Positions 22,968 to 35,488 of a DNA stretch of 64,000 nucleotides are shown here, one piece after another. Both the position numbers and the translations under genes were made by a program. Position 1 is the stretch's first letter; each line of letters starts with the position of its first letter. Below the pieces are notes generated by a model. It did not search any database, was not told the DNA's origin, and saw nothing but the letters and a program-made list of their open reading frames with translations. Source of the DNA: Aaosphaeria pasadenensis (taxonomy: Eukaryota; Ascomycota; Dothideomycetes; Pleosporales); the NCBI GenBank assembly GCA_022813625.1, contig JAKLMB010000006.1, positions 186,001 to 250,000 on the forward strand. Reading direction: 5' to 3'.

Positions 22968-25900
22968 TCATGATAACGAAGGTGCCCGCCTAGCCTTTTC
23001 CCACAACAAGGACCCACCCGACCGCCCATTCTCTATATCAAGGTACATTACGCCAGGCATCAACATATCTTCAATTCTGCCCCATATCACGAAATACGAC
23101 AAGCTCGCTTAACCCATTAGACAAATTTGGATGTAGGGCCTCATAATCTCCGCCTGTCTGTCCTCATACAATAGCATACATGCATGCAAGTGCTTCATGA
23201 TTGCTGCGCCACATTCACCGCACCGCCATACTCACCGGAAGCTCGACACAAGAATGAAACGAGCGGGTTAGCGATTGTAGACTGTGGGCTAATTCACCGC
23301 CAATATTATATCCTCGTAGATATCAATTACTTCTTTGGCTGTTCGTTTGCTTCGCCGCATGGAAAGATGTAGTTGGATTTGTTGGAAGTGGGTTAGCGAG
23401 GTGGGGAGAAGTGTGGCTGGTGCGGCGTATGTGATGTTTATCGGCATTTATTCTGACCATCTCAATAGGTCATTCTTGACTTCTTTATTCTCCCGAAGCC
23501 GAAGGAACTAGTAGATTTTTTTTTTGAATTGACGTAGGGGTGGGCGGAAGATAAGAGCGGTGTCAGGATGTATGTGATATTCATGATCTACCATGATCGG
23601 GCGTAAGAGACGGTTCAAGGGCGGTCTGAGGGTCGGAAGGATTGGAGGTGTGGATGTTAGTTCTTGTGGGGGAGGCTGTGTCTGATCGGCGGAGATGGGT
23701 TCGAATTGTTTTTCTTTTTCTTTCTTTTTTTTGTGGGTGGATTTATTTGGTTGCTTTTGTTTGTTTGTTTGTCTGGGGAATCGTCGAGTTGGAAGTATGG
23801 TTATTGTTAGAGCAATCTATCTGCGTAGCAGTTGCGTAGTTACTTCAATTGAAGAGGTAATTGGAGGTAGGCTTGTGTCAATTTTGGTCGTCGGATACTT
23901 CTGGCCTGAGATGGCTTCCCCAGATCAGCATTGAGCATGTGTGATTATGTCCTACTCGTGTGATGACAGGAAGTAGGGAGAAGCCTTCAAAATGGACGTC
24001 ACAGCGATGTCTGACCGATTTGGCACATTGCTCTTCGATTCCCTGCTCATTCGAAATTGAGACAAAAGAAGTAAAGGCTTTATCGTGGTCGAACGTTCAA
24101 GCACTTGCATAGTCCGTGTTACAATCCTTCCCCCGGGAGATTCGAATTTGAATGCAATGGCATGTCTCCGTATATGCTAATCTAACAAGAGCGTACGAAC
24201 GACGCCTTCGAGTCTTGGTCTCATTGCCGATGGGCTTGCATAGTCGTTGCTCAACAACCCAATCGGGAACCACTGTGCTCAACCATGATAGTGATGTCTC
24301 AAGTGATTGATATCGCTAACGGCCCAATCAGACTCCCCAACCGAGCAAGTCCCGATGGTATATGCGTATGACGCGCATCTGTCACAGTCGACCTTTGTTA
24401 CCCTCGATACCCCAACTTGTCAGAAAGGAGAGAGAATCAGCACGGGCAAACGAGGGATGAGAAAACGGTCGGAGGAAGGTCTCTGCAACACGCGGGGTAT
24501 CGTTGGCTCTTGCTCTGGTTCTGGCTCTGGCTCCCAGGGTGAGAGGTTGTGTGTCAGACGTAGGCTGGCTCAATTAGGGAGATCGCTGAATTGGGCCGTC
24601 CACTCTCTATTTCATTTGCATGGGGCATATGCACAGCAAATCAGCTCGTCTTTCGGGTCAGCAATTCTCTCCCCTCCTTCCCCTCCACATGATTTTTGCT
24701 AGAAACTTCTAAAAGAGAAATCTTTCGAGTTTGTCACGATGATCCTATTCGGCACTCTGCGAGTCCGCAGGCCTTGCGTGTCACGACATTGAGTCTCCCG
24801 TACTACTCTGGCTTGCGCGAAGAGGCCAACTTTGACTTCGCGAGAACAGGTGCGACGACGAACGCCACAGCATGCACGATTTATGGGCTCATTCTTTCAA
24901 CCTTTGTAATGACTGGACGGCTGCCTTGCTAGTAATGTGTGGGCAAACGGCAACGCCGATGTGCTCCAGGGTCTTTCTTTGGTTTTGGGAACGAGCTGCT
25001 GCATGACATGACGGCGAGCATGTAACGAGGCAAGGAGGATGAAAGAACAAGATGGAAAGATGGAAGCGGCCAGATAGACAAACAGAAAGGAATAATCACA
25101 TCACGAGGAATGATAAAAGAGAAACATGTTCGTTACTCCTGGTGTTGCACCTGCGCGACCGATGTGAGGGTTAGGGTCTACAGAGCATTTCTTTTCCTGT
25201 CAAGTGTTAACAGTCTTTGGCGAACTGGCGAACGAGAGAGCAGAAACGAGGTTCAGGGCTAGGGAGGATGGTTCGACGGCAGGTGTACGGCACTTGAAAC
25301 GCTTGGTCTGCTCTCTCTTTCGAGGTGGTCATTGATCAGAGGGTGGAGGCAAGGAAATGCTCAGTGTGTGACACGGCGCGTGAATGGTGGGTGATACAAA
25401 CACACAGCAGACGCTTATGTGCATGCAGCTGGGCTCAATGGGGACAATGGCATGTTGCTGGTGGCTCAATCGTGGTAGAACGCTCTACGGCACGAGGATT
25501 TGCGCCGGACAAGACATGAGACGATCAATCTTGCGCGTGGAGTCGGAAGCAAGGCCTGCTCATGCTCGAGGCACAGGTCGCATATTGCAAGAAATGGGGA
25601 TATGAAAAAGACTGTCACTGTTGACAAAGTAACTGTACAGTACTCCGTACTCGTTGGTGTAGGCACGATAAAAGCCCGGACGGTCTCTCTGCTAGGCGCT
25701 CCTACGGGTCCGGTGAGGGATGGACTGGTGGATAGGTTAGGCGGCGAATCGCGCCGTTACAAATAGGTAATAGTGGGCGATGTAACAGCCAACCTCAACC
25801 AACTCTCCAAGTATTCGTAGCGTACCTAGAATACTCCTACGAGCAGGAAGGGAAAAGTACGGAGTAAGTGGAGTAAACAATGGGAGGCCAGCGGGTACTC

Positions 25901-26666
25901 ACGCAACTCTACCGTGGAAAGGACCTAACGGGCGTGGCATCTTGCATCAATGGCATTTGGTTCTGGAGAGCAGTAGGAAGTGTACCAGCACTACCAGATA
26001 ACGTTAGTGGCACATTGCCTGTTATTATTGGGAGTTCGGTATTATTAGATGCGACTCTAGCATATCACTGGGATGTGCTGGCAACGCTACTGTGTACTGC
26101 GCCGGACTCCGCGCGAGAGATGACGATGACGGTCATTACACGGATAGACGCATAAACGAGGACTGTGGAGGAGGAGACACCAGAAAGGAAGAAATATGGA
26201 GAACAGGATTGCGGCGCAGTGCTCGACGGGCGTAGGTAATTGAGACGTACGAGGACGAGTAGGACGATGGAGGATTGATACACTCAATACTTCGTAGAGA
26301 CAGAAACTTGGCAGGAATTTGATAGGGAGCCTTGTCCCTGCCTACCTGCCTGCCTTGCCTTGTCTTTCTGTGCTGCAGGCGCATCTCATGCCCCAGAGTA
26401 GCGAATGCTGAGGGGTGGTCTGCCGATCGGTTTAATGGGATGAGGAGGATTGACAGGGTCTAAGTCTTTTTGGGAGGTTGCTATCGATTGTGATGAGGGG
26501 TTTGGAGGAATGTATGGGAGGATGCACCATGGTGTAGGTGTAGTTCAGGATATTGATCGATTGATTTGATTGATAGGCTCAGGGCCTCAGGCAAAGCGAC
26601 CGCGAGATGCGCGATATTGCGACACAGTGCACTTACGGGCGCCGCCGAATGGCCTGGCAGTGGCCA

Positions 26667-26716
26667 AGCCAGCCAGCCAGCCAGCCAGCCAGTTAACCAG
26701 TCAGTCAACCAGTCAA
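26667..26716. repeat. AGCC tetranucleotide run followed by AACCAGTC-type repeats
   Basis: Six AGCC units (26667-26690) merge into imperfect CCAGTCA units. It is a microsatellite in non-coding DNA. Confidence 0.85.
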
Positions 26717-28520
26717 TAAGCAAACAAGCTGCAGGCATCGATCCCCTCGCCAGAATAACGCAACACAGCAAGCCAAAGGCGCCGTGCCTATGCTAGACGG
26801 GGAACGGTGGTGGCCAGAATGGATCGTCCCCTTCCGAGTACATACTTGTCTAGGACTCGTCTCGTTTTGTCTCGTACTTTGACCTTGTCTTGTCTGGAGG
26901 TGGAGTCGAGGCGAGGCGAGGCGAGACACTACTTGAGGACTCGTACAAGGCCATCTACCCTATACAAGCAGGATAGTTCAAGTCTTTTGTATGTACAGAC
27001 TACTCCGGAAAAGGTGCAGAGATTGAATGTTGAGGGTAGGGAGACCTTGTTAACATTTGACCTGATTTTCTCGCTACTGCACACTCAATTTGGCCGAAGA
27101 GTAATACTCCGTACACAAGAACGGGTCCCTCCACAATTCACGGCCACTTTGCCGCAGTTGTAGAATAATAACTAATAGCAAGTCATGCTATTTGTGCTTG
27201 CTAGACCGTCCTAGCTACGAGTGCGAGTAGGGCGTTTGGACTAATTGATGATCGGACGCAGGGAGAAGGGGAGAAGGAGAAGATGGTCGTCAGAGAGAGA
27301 GAATCCAGACTTGTGCCGGATCCAGGTTTTCCTCTGTGTATCAAACGATTGAACATCCCACGACCTGGGAATCCTCACACGGAGAGGGTCTAAAAAAGTA
27401 GTCGTAGTACGGGTATGATCGTTCCAGTGTCGTTATTGTACTTCGTACTGCACGTCAATCAAGCAGTGTCTACTACTTTGGTAGACATCAGACTAGATAA
27501 TCACGTACAGTACGGCATATCTGCACAACACCAACAATACCACCTATCCCAGAAATGGGCCCACCCCCATACCCTCGCATCCCTCGTTATGTAGTTCTCT
27601 TCCCACCTTTATTACTTTTTGTGCTGTAAGTGCGGTGCGGCGGTGCGGGCAGCGGGAGGGAAAAGCAGATCATAACCAGCAGCGCGTTCTCTCAATAGTC
27701 GCCAACCCTCAAAGGAGTTTACTGAATGATCAATGTGAATCGCCGTCTATTCGTTTTCGGTCACCAGTTGCCCATCTTCATCAGGGTATCTTGAATCGGT
27801 CCAGTGCATCCATATCGGACGTCTGGCTTCCGTCCATCCTAGTACCATCCTCGTCCACCCCGTACTGTGTATGATTGTCACTCAATCGACGCGGACGAGG
27901 ACGACGATGAGGATGACGACCAGCACGACGACGAGCACCACCCACGCTCTCGCTCGGCCAGGCTCTCTCTTCCTCCCACGACAGAGGACAGATCCAATTG
28001 GCGGCGAGCCGGGGGGTGGATAGGTTAGTTACATCTGAAGCCTGCTGCATCGTCTGCATCGTCGGCATCGTCTTGTTAGTGTCCTGCAAAGCTAGTCCCG
28101 TGCTCTTACACCGCAAGTTCGTCGTGGGCAAGGTCCCAGGTTGTTAGTGGATGGTGGGCTGGGTGGTGGTGGGCGACTGTGACCGTGACTTGGGAGGGCA
28201 GCACGGGCCAAGTCTTACCCGCCTCCCGCCTCTCTCCATCCTTCTCATCCTCTCCCACTCCACTCGCTACTCGCTACTCTCTCGTCTCTCTCTCGTCTCT
28301 CGTCTAACTCTCACTCAACCTTCGAACTTCTCCTCCCTCTCCCTCTCCTCCTCCTCTCCTCCCCCTTCACACCGCTGCTCTGTTCAGCAGCACCCTCTCA
28401 GCAGCACAGAGCTTCGCCCAGCTGAGCTCACCCTCCAACCCTCAACCCACTCTTTCCTTTTCCACTCCCGCCTCTCACCTCACCTCACCTCCTCTTCTTC
28501 TTCTCCACCACGCCGCAATC

Positions 28521-31074
28521 ATGGATAATAATATCGATAACTTCGACGCCTTTTACGGCTTCGATCCCTCCTACGATCCCAACCGGCACCCGCTCTTCCT
28601 CAATCACCACCATCACCAGACCTGGCCCCTTCCACTCTCCCCATCACAACAAATGGCGTCCCACGACCCGAACGCGCAGCAATCGGCGCAACAGCAACAT
28701 CACAATAACCAGCACCAACGCAGGATAAACACAGTGGCCGCCTCGACCGCTGCGACCTCGTTACCCACAACCACAAGTGCCATTGCTCCGCTTCAGACGA
28801 GTGGCCTCGGATTCTCCACCAGCCTGCAGACTGCGAATCCCATGCTCGCAGACTGGATGGGCATGCCACCGAACGCCTTCACTCACCAGGCGTACGGCCT
28901 CGACATGACCATGAACCCATCTGACTTCACACAGTTCGGTGGACAACTACAGACCTCCCCAGTCGAGTTCCCTATCAACACCACACAGGCCATGTTGACC
29001 TCGATGTCAATGGACGCCCCGGCCTTCTCCAATTTGATGACCTCCGCATCCATGGGACTCGCCAATATGGCTGCGATGACTTCGACACACTCATCTGGTC
29101 TGGGTATGGCCGACATCAACCAGGAGATCGATATCTTCCCGGGTAGTCACCAGGACTTCACCGGTACCACGAGCACTTCCTCCAACAGCGTCAATCTCGA
29201 CTCCCCTGGTGAGCAGTGGCTCGAGGTCCGATCTCTCTCAAGCAGTGACAACGGCTGGACTGCTGTCGACTTTGGTGGCCACCGTAACTCATACGACTTC
29301 ACCCCAGAATCGGCCATCATTTTCAACCCTGCACAGGCACTTCACATCCGCACGAACTCAGACTCGTCCAACTCGAACCAATCGGACGTTCCACGGTCAG
29401 CAGGATCTTTCAGCAGCTTCGAGGAGATCCATTTCCCCATGAACTCGCCCGGATCCGAGAACGATAACAGCCTCGAGCTTGTGCACTCCCACCACTCCCA
29501 CTCGTCCAACTGCTATCACGGCCTTGCCCAACCCGATGCGGACCAGTATGGCAACCAAATCTCCCCGAACCAGTCCGTTAGCCCCCCTGCTGCTCGCGTT
29601 GAGCCTGTGGTGGTCAAGCAATCTACTTCCAACACCACTTCTCCTTCTTCTTCGGCTGTTAGCTCACCACCAACTCGCCGGAGGAAGAGCCCCACTACTG
29701 GTGCTAAGCCCGCGAAGACAATCGTCAAGAAGACTCCGGCCCATTCCACCAAGAAGGATGTTGTAGGCGAGAAGCGAATTGGCAGGAGACGAGGTCCTCT
29801 CCGACCCGACCAGCGACAGCAGGCTCACGAAATCCGCAAACTCCGTGCTTGCCTCCGTTGCAAATTCCTCAAGAAGACCTGTGACAAGGGCGATCCGTGC
29901 GGTGGTTGCCAGCCATCCCACGCGCGGCTGTGGCAGGTACCGTGCACGCGCATTGACATCAAGGACATCGCGTATTTCATGAAGGACTGGAAGGCCGACT
30001 ACGAACGTCACGTTAGCCTAGGATTCTCCGTTGGCAACATCAAGGGCTTCTCCCCCCAGGAACGACCAATCTACGTTACCCACGGCTATGGTCACTACCT
30101 CCCAATCATGGCCCGCGAGGTTTACGTTCGTGATGAGAAGTGCTTTGGCGTCGACTGGGTCGAGACTCTCCACGGTCTCCACTTCGAGATGAACACTGCC
30201 AAACTCTCTGCCGGCATGGAGGGCATCTCCCACAGCATGCTCTCTGATTATCTCGATCGTCACATTGACGGTGGCTTTGAACAGTTTGTTGATGAGTACT
30301 TCGAGGGCACCTACTTCCTCACCGAATTGCTCAAGACTGCCTACCGCTTCTACTGCCGTGAGAAGCTTCCCGTCATCCGCAAGGCTTTGAAGCTGGTCCT
30401 TGCCTACAACCTGACCTTGCACGTCACCATGGTTGAGGGTCTTCCTGATGACGAGTGCAACCTCGGAAAGGTCGATGACCAACAGTCCAAGTTCTGCGGC
30501 AAGACCATCGCCCCTGTCATGATCAACTTCCAGGTCAAGTGTGCTCTTGCTGACATGTGGCGTGAGCTCCAGAAGGATGTTTTGGAGGAGCTTTCTGCAC
30601 TCTACTCCTCTGTGTACAGCGGTGACAAGCTCAAGAACTGGCCAACTATCTTCATGCTTGCCGCTATCCTTCTTGCGGTCTGGGAATTGATCCAGTTCGA
30701 CTGCAACTACCGAGTCCCTGACCAGGCGGCTGTCAACAAGTTTACTGGCGAGATGGAAGGCACGCCTGTCGGTGTCATCGTTGGCCTCTTCTCTGCCATC
30801 TCCCAGAAGCTCCCTGCTTTCACCGAGTGGGACACCCGAAAACACCACCATCTCCTTAACTCCAATCCAGCGGTGTGCGATGCCATGACTGAGGTCCGTG
30901 CGCACGTCACCAAATACGGTAAGTCCTGAAGCAGCACCTGTTTTGAGCGCTTGAAAGCTGACCACCCTTGCAGAGTCCTATTTGAGGAGCAGGAGTGATT
31001 GCAAGTTCGACCGATCGGACTTCGATTCGCTCTCGAACAAGTTCCTGTCGAAACTCGTCATCCGTGCCAATTAG
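28521..31074 (+). CDS. Zn2Cys6 fungal transcription factor
   Basis: Two exons, 28521-30918 and 30974-31074, give 832 residues; the 55-nt intron has a GCTGAC branch site, and the spliced tail (YESYLRSRSDCKFDRSD...) is more protein-like than read-through to the stop at 30929. Residues 1-400 are Gln/Asn/Ser/His-rich, like activation regions. A basic stretch (residues 370-440) leads into the zinc cluster: Cys444, 447, 454, 460, 463 and 475, i.e. C-x2-C-x6-C-x5-C-x2-C-x11-C. The last spacing is longer than the usual 6-8. Residues 480-800 form a helical region with no named domain, rich in aromatic and acidic residues. The protein should act in the nucleus. Target genes are unknown and the neighbours give no hint. 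Confidence 0.9.
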
Positions 31075-33948
31075 AGGCTATTGCTCCTCTCCCATTCTAT
31101 CTCTTTCTACTCTTCGATATAATGGTTGCTTCCTTCTACCTTCCTTCTCATGCCAGCATCATCGCCCGAAACGACAACCTGCAACCTTCCCCGGATTTAC
31201 GATTCCACGGATTACGCGTCTTTCACTTGCAGAACACGACCACAACTTTACGGCTGACGACCCTTACATAAAAGTATGATGACACCTGGATGTCTTGTTC
31301 TTTCTGATTCGAATTTATTGACTCCTCCGATTCCCCGGCGTCTTGGATACGCCAAGTTACGGCCAGCGATCAAGTTTCCCATCTCTCCAACTATCTACAC
31401 TCATTTCGGGACAATCTCGATCTTTTCTTTACGACTATATGGTTGATCTTTTACGCTCATGATGACGGCTCCATGACTATAGCCTCGAGTGTTTTCTCAC
31501 TTCTAAAATGCAGGGACAAGTGTTGTCCTGCACCGTTCTCTCTCACTTATTTCCGGAATAGTCTAACCTTGGAGGGCAACGTCGTATATGATGGCATCCC
31601 CGATCGATATCGATGTTGCCTTCCTCCTGGCTACTCAATTTTCATTTATTTCTTATGAATTTGTTTTATTGGCATAGCGAGCAAGTCACTTTTGAATATA
31701 AAGATCTCATGATCACGAGACCGATGATCATATTATCATCTCATGGGCAAAGATCTCTCACTTGACTATCCTTATGAGCATATCCTTATCCAGAAGTCAT
31801 CCCTGGGCCTTGCAGACCCTGAGGCATGCCTTTTAATAGCGATTGCATATCTCTGGATGAGCGGGAGGATGTTTGTTTATCTTGGATGAAGATTCTTATT
31901 CCATCTACGATTATGTATTTATTTAGTGCAAACATGGAATTACGGAAATGGTATCATATTTTTCCATATCGAGCATGACCAATTGAGTGACCATACACTA
32001 TTCTTATGCGTGAGTAATGGAGAGTCGATCATTTGGGAAATCACTTAATTATCGGGTGCTTTTTCCGCAAATGCTGATCCGATGGATTTGTAGCATCTGA
32101 AGCCGTTTCACGGCAAAGTGCATTTCCAGGGGACGAGGATCAAACCCTGTCGATCAACGCAAGAGCCTTTGCATGTACTTCTGCATATTTTTTTGTAAGA
32201 ACATATACAAAGTGGAAAAAAAAACTTCAAAGATTTTCAAGAAAGCGAGGACTCGAATGTTCTGAGTCATCCGACCATGACGAGACACAACCACGCAAGT
32301 CTCACGTTCCTCGATGCCACGACAGAACACCGTACCCCACAGCAGACCAGCATCTACGCATATCCCAACTACCTAAATCGAACCAGCGAAACAACGAATT
32401 CATTACTACCAATTCATCATCACGAAATCCTGCTTGCCCCTCTCAACAAAGCAAAATCTTTTTTGGAATAGAGCAAAAATTCGCCGCTCCCTCCCTGCCC
32501 GGCCTGCCCTCGAACGCGCACTATTTTCCACGATCCCCGAAGTTCATCCCTCCCCCCACCGAGAGACCCCCTCCCCCTGCATTTTCCTACACCGCCAGAC
32601 CGCTTATTGCCCCCCCTCCCTCCCGCTCCCATTTGCACCTGCAACTTCCGGTTCATAATCTATTTTATCTCTCAACTATCCCCTCGAGCGATCCTTTGTG
32701 AAAGACTCTATTATATGCTAGAGCCAGCTAGGACTGGGACTAGGGTTCGGCGGGTGGATTTGTGTACCTAGAATGGTAAATAGATATAGTTAAAGTGTGA
32801 TACGCCGCCACACGATCGATCGCGTTGCGTCCCGTCGTTGCTGAAGGAGTTCACCGTTTGTTTCGTCTATTCCTGACATTCTTGCCTTCTTGGCTCCAGT
32901 GTCTTGAACACGTATTCGTCCTTGCAATCTCACGCGTTCCAAGTAATTAAATGCTGTTTCATCTTCGAGAGAGAGAGAGGACGCAGAGGAGTAGTTAGAG
33001 GGAAAGCTGACATAATCGGATTTATTCTGTTCGTATTTGGTTCGGTTTGGCTGCGGGCGTAGTTGGAGTGGATTGTACTGTGTGTATTGGGTTGTTTGTT
33101 TGTCTTTGGGCCTGCTGGTAGTAGTGCTGTTGTCGTGATGTGTTGATTTGATATGTCGTTTTGGTAATTATTCGTCTTGTAGGCTTGATAAAATGGCCAA
33201 TGTTATACTCTGAACAGGGAGGAATGTATGTTGTTATGTGTAGAGATAGATGGATGAATAGATGGGAGGTTGCATTTGATATCGATACTCGGCGGTCTCT
33301 CGGTTCATCGTTCTGAAGGAGAGCAGAGGTGTTCTTCTTCAGGATTTAGCATGCTAGATGATTGATTTAATATCCAAGTGTATTTGTATGTATTTCTTTT
33401 GATTAATCATGACATATATCGTGCGTGGTGAAACGTCGAGGCATAAGGCTTGGTTGTGATAAAAGTGATGGGCAGGTAGACAGGTACGTGAGGTAATACG
33501 GTCCACTGGAAGATGGCGATTGCTGATTGCTGTATATCAGCCAAGTGCAAGAGGCCGTGATTGTATATGCTATCGTTCTTTTGAAGGAGGTTGATAGCTA
33601 CGATTATACGTACATCCTTTCCAAAAATCCAGGTGCAATATCGTCGTTGTCGTGAAGGCCTCCTCCCATGTGGTGGAACAAGCGGACACAAAAGCCATCA
33701 ATATCATATCATGCTCAACTTCGCCATAGTGCTTGAGTTTGTTTGAATATTTTTTCTAATTTTTTTTGGAATCATACCGAGACCCTTATTGGGTGTCCGG
33801 TGATTGGGTATCATCTGTTCATATGATTCGCTGGAGAAAACGTATCTCCATTCTGTGTAGCTGCCATGCTGTCATAACTCTTCCCACTTATGCTGTCCTT
33901 ATTCCCTTTCCGTATTTTCCGATCAATTGTCATCATATAGATATCCAT
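31075..33948. other. 2.9 kb spacer between the regulator and rpl6
   Basis: Trailer of the regulator, then A+T-rich non-coding DNA. Nothing with a protein-like reading; ORFs up to 94 codons look random. A GA run lies near 32971-32980. Confidence 0.45.
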
Positions 33949-34659
33949 TTAGAAAACCATCTCGTGGGGCTTCTCGTTGCTTCGCAGGCTGAAGCTTGCA
34001 GCGAGGTATGCCTCCAAATCAGCAACCTTGCGGATGTTGGCCATGACTGCCTTGTCAACCTTCTTCTGATCCTCTATCCTCTGGGGGTCGGTCTCCTTCT
34101 TCTATTCATTCGTTAGCTCCCGTCATATTTTCATTTATTCATTTCACCACCAACCTGTGCCTCTCCCTCCTGGAAGAACGCATCCTCGCCCTTCTCCCCG
34201 TCCCTCTTCTCACGAGCCCAGTACTCGTCCTTGCTGACACGGTCCAAAACCTCGCTGTCTACGCCAGTAATGTCGACAGTGGTCTTGGTAGCGATCACAT
34301 AGCGGTGGTTGACGCGGCGAAGGGGGACGCCGTTAGACTTGTAAGGGCCGGTGATGAGGAGGACGCCCTGGGAGAGCTGGCGAAGGAGCACGACGCGCTT
34401 GCCACGGAAACGGCCAGAGAGGAGAATGAGGACGGTACCCGGTGCGAGAGACTCGCGGTACTTTGTGGGATGCGCGGTCTTGCGTGCCTGTTCACCATCG
34501 TACGTTAGCCCCCATGTCTTCCAACCAAACTTCGCATGCATGCCCAGAAAAAGTCCTAGATTCTGACGCATGCCAACTCGGAGCTCCAGGTGTCCATACC
34601 TTCTTCAATTGAGCATCATCCTCGGCGGGGTAGTACTTGGAAGCTTTCTGGTCGGACAT
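33949..34659 (-). CDS. rpl6: 60S ribosomal protein eL6
   Basis: Component of the large cytosolic ribosomal subunit. Exons 34600-34659, 34155-34487 and 33949-34101 join in phase to give 181 residues. Family marks: [17 protein letters not shown] at the N terminus, [19 protein letters not shown] (the KOW-like core), [29 protein letters not shown], and the C-terminal [13 protein letters not shown], close to the canonical '..RPHEMVF' ending. It is slightly shorter at the N terminus than some fungal orthologues; the ATG at 34659 follows an AAATCCACA context and is preceded by a likely leader intron at about 34689-34744 (GTGCGTG donor, GCTAACT branch, CTCAAG acceptor), which is common in ribosomal-protein genes. 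Confidence 0.94.
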
Positions 34660-35488
34660 TGTGGATTTTCGGGAGTCGGAGAGGAGGTCTTGAGCATGAG
34701 TTAGCTGAGGATCAATGTCCAGGTGGAATCGCAGCGTCACGCACCCTGAAAATGGCTGTAGGTAGTGAATTGTCGTACGTCGTAGTCTTGATCTCGAATT
34801 CGAGCTCTTGGTGATAGACAAGTGCGAAGACTCGCTTGCAGCCCTAATCTCCGATCTATGCCCAATCAGGTCAAGCGGTCGATCAATGTTCATGAATTGC
34901 GACGTCACTTGCTTTCCACCTCTCAATCCCGAATGTAGTATCTTGAATATTGTGTAAGTCTGTGTGAACGATATATTCTCTTTGAAGTAATCCATTTGCT
35001 TCTCTATTGTTGTCATTATGGCGGAGTCGGTCGTCCCAAATACAGTTCGGCCTTCCCAGTAGGTTGAATACAATTTAGCAATTTTCAACACGACTCATAA
35101 GAACGTACATGTTACCGACTTACCAAATTAGAGTCTCAAATAATTATAAGGCGGGGTCAGAGAAGCCTCACCCAAACTTCAATCATTATTGGGGAATCGA
35201 AGCATACTGTGGATAATGCCATGCTGTTCTGAAGTAGAAATCTAGAAGTCTTTGAGGCCGAATGTGGTCAAACTCCAACTGCCCGTTATGTTCCTTCCTG
35301 GCGATCTTGCTGTGGCGCAAGAGGTTTATTGGTGGAAGGGACGAACCTACTTTCCACCCAAGTCAACTTCGCAGTCGAGATTCTGTCCCTAGATTTTCCT
35401 CGTTTCCCTAATCAGGACTTCCCTGAGCCCGCGCCCTACTCGACCTTATCCGCCTTCTATTCGATTAAACCTAGATCTCCTGTTCGGG
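34660..35488. promoter_or_regulatory. Divergent promoter region between rpl6 and the Ppo oxygenase
   Basis: 829 bp between divergent starts. It includes the probable leader intron of rpl6 (34689-34744). No motif is clearly assignable to either gene. Confidence 0.4.

Larger units (their letters stand above)
20666..28520. other. 7.9 kb stretch without a convincing gene
   Basis: The first 2 kb (about 20.7-22.7 kb) are visibly richer in A+T than the coding parts. The rest holds simple repeats (AGCC run at 26667, CT-rich leader before 28520), TACTCCGTAC motifs at 25641-25650, 25858-25866 (inverse) and 27105-27114, and many overlapping short ORFs with no domain. The final 350 bp is the pyrimidine-rich leader of the regulator gene. 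A 125-codon ORF at 28151-28528 lies in that leader and is probably not translated as a main product. Confidence 0.5.

Noticed and set aside
28151..28528. 125-codon plus-strand ORF before the regulator
   Set aside because: Translation of a pyrimidine-rich leader (Ser/Leu/Pro runs) that overlaps the start of the true gene.
30018..30965. 315-codon minus-strand ORF opposite the Zn2Cys6 regulator
   Set aside because: Antisense shadow of a secure exon, without any domain.
31443..31658. 71-codon plus-strand ORF downstream of the regulator
   Set aside because: Random-looking reading in the trailer, no domain.
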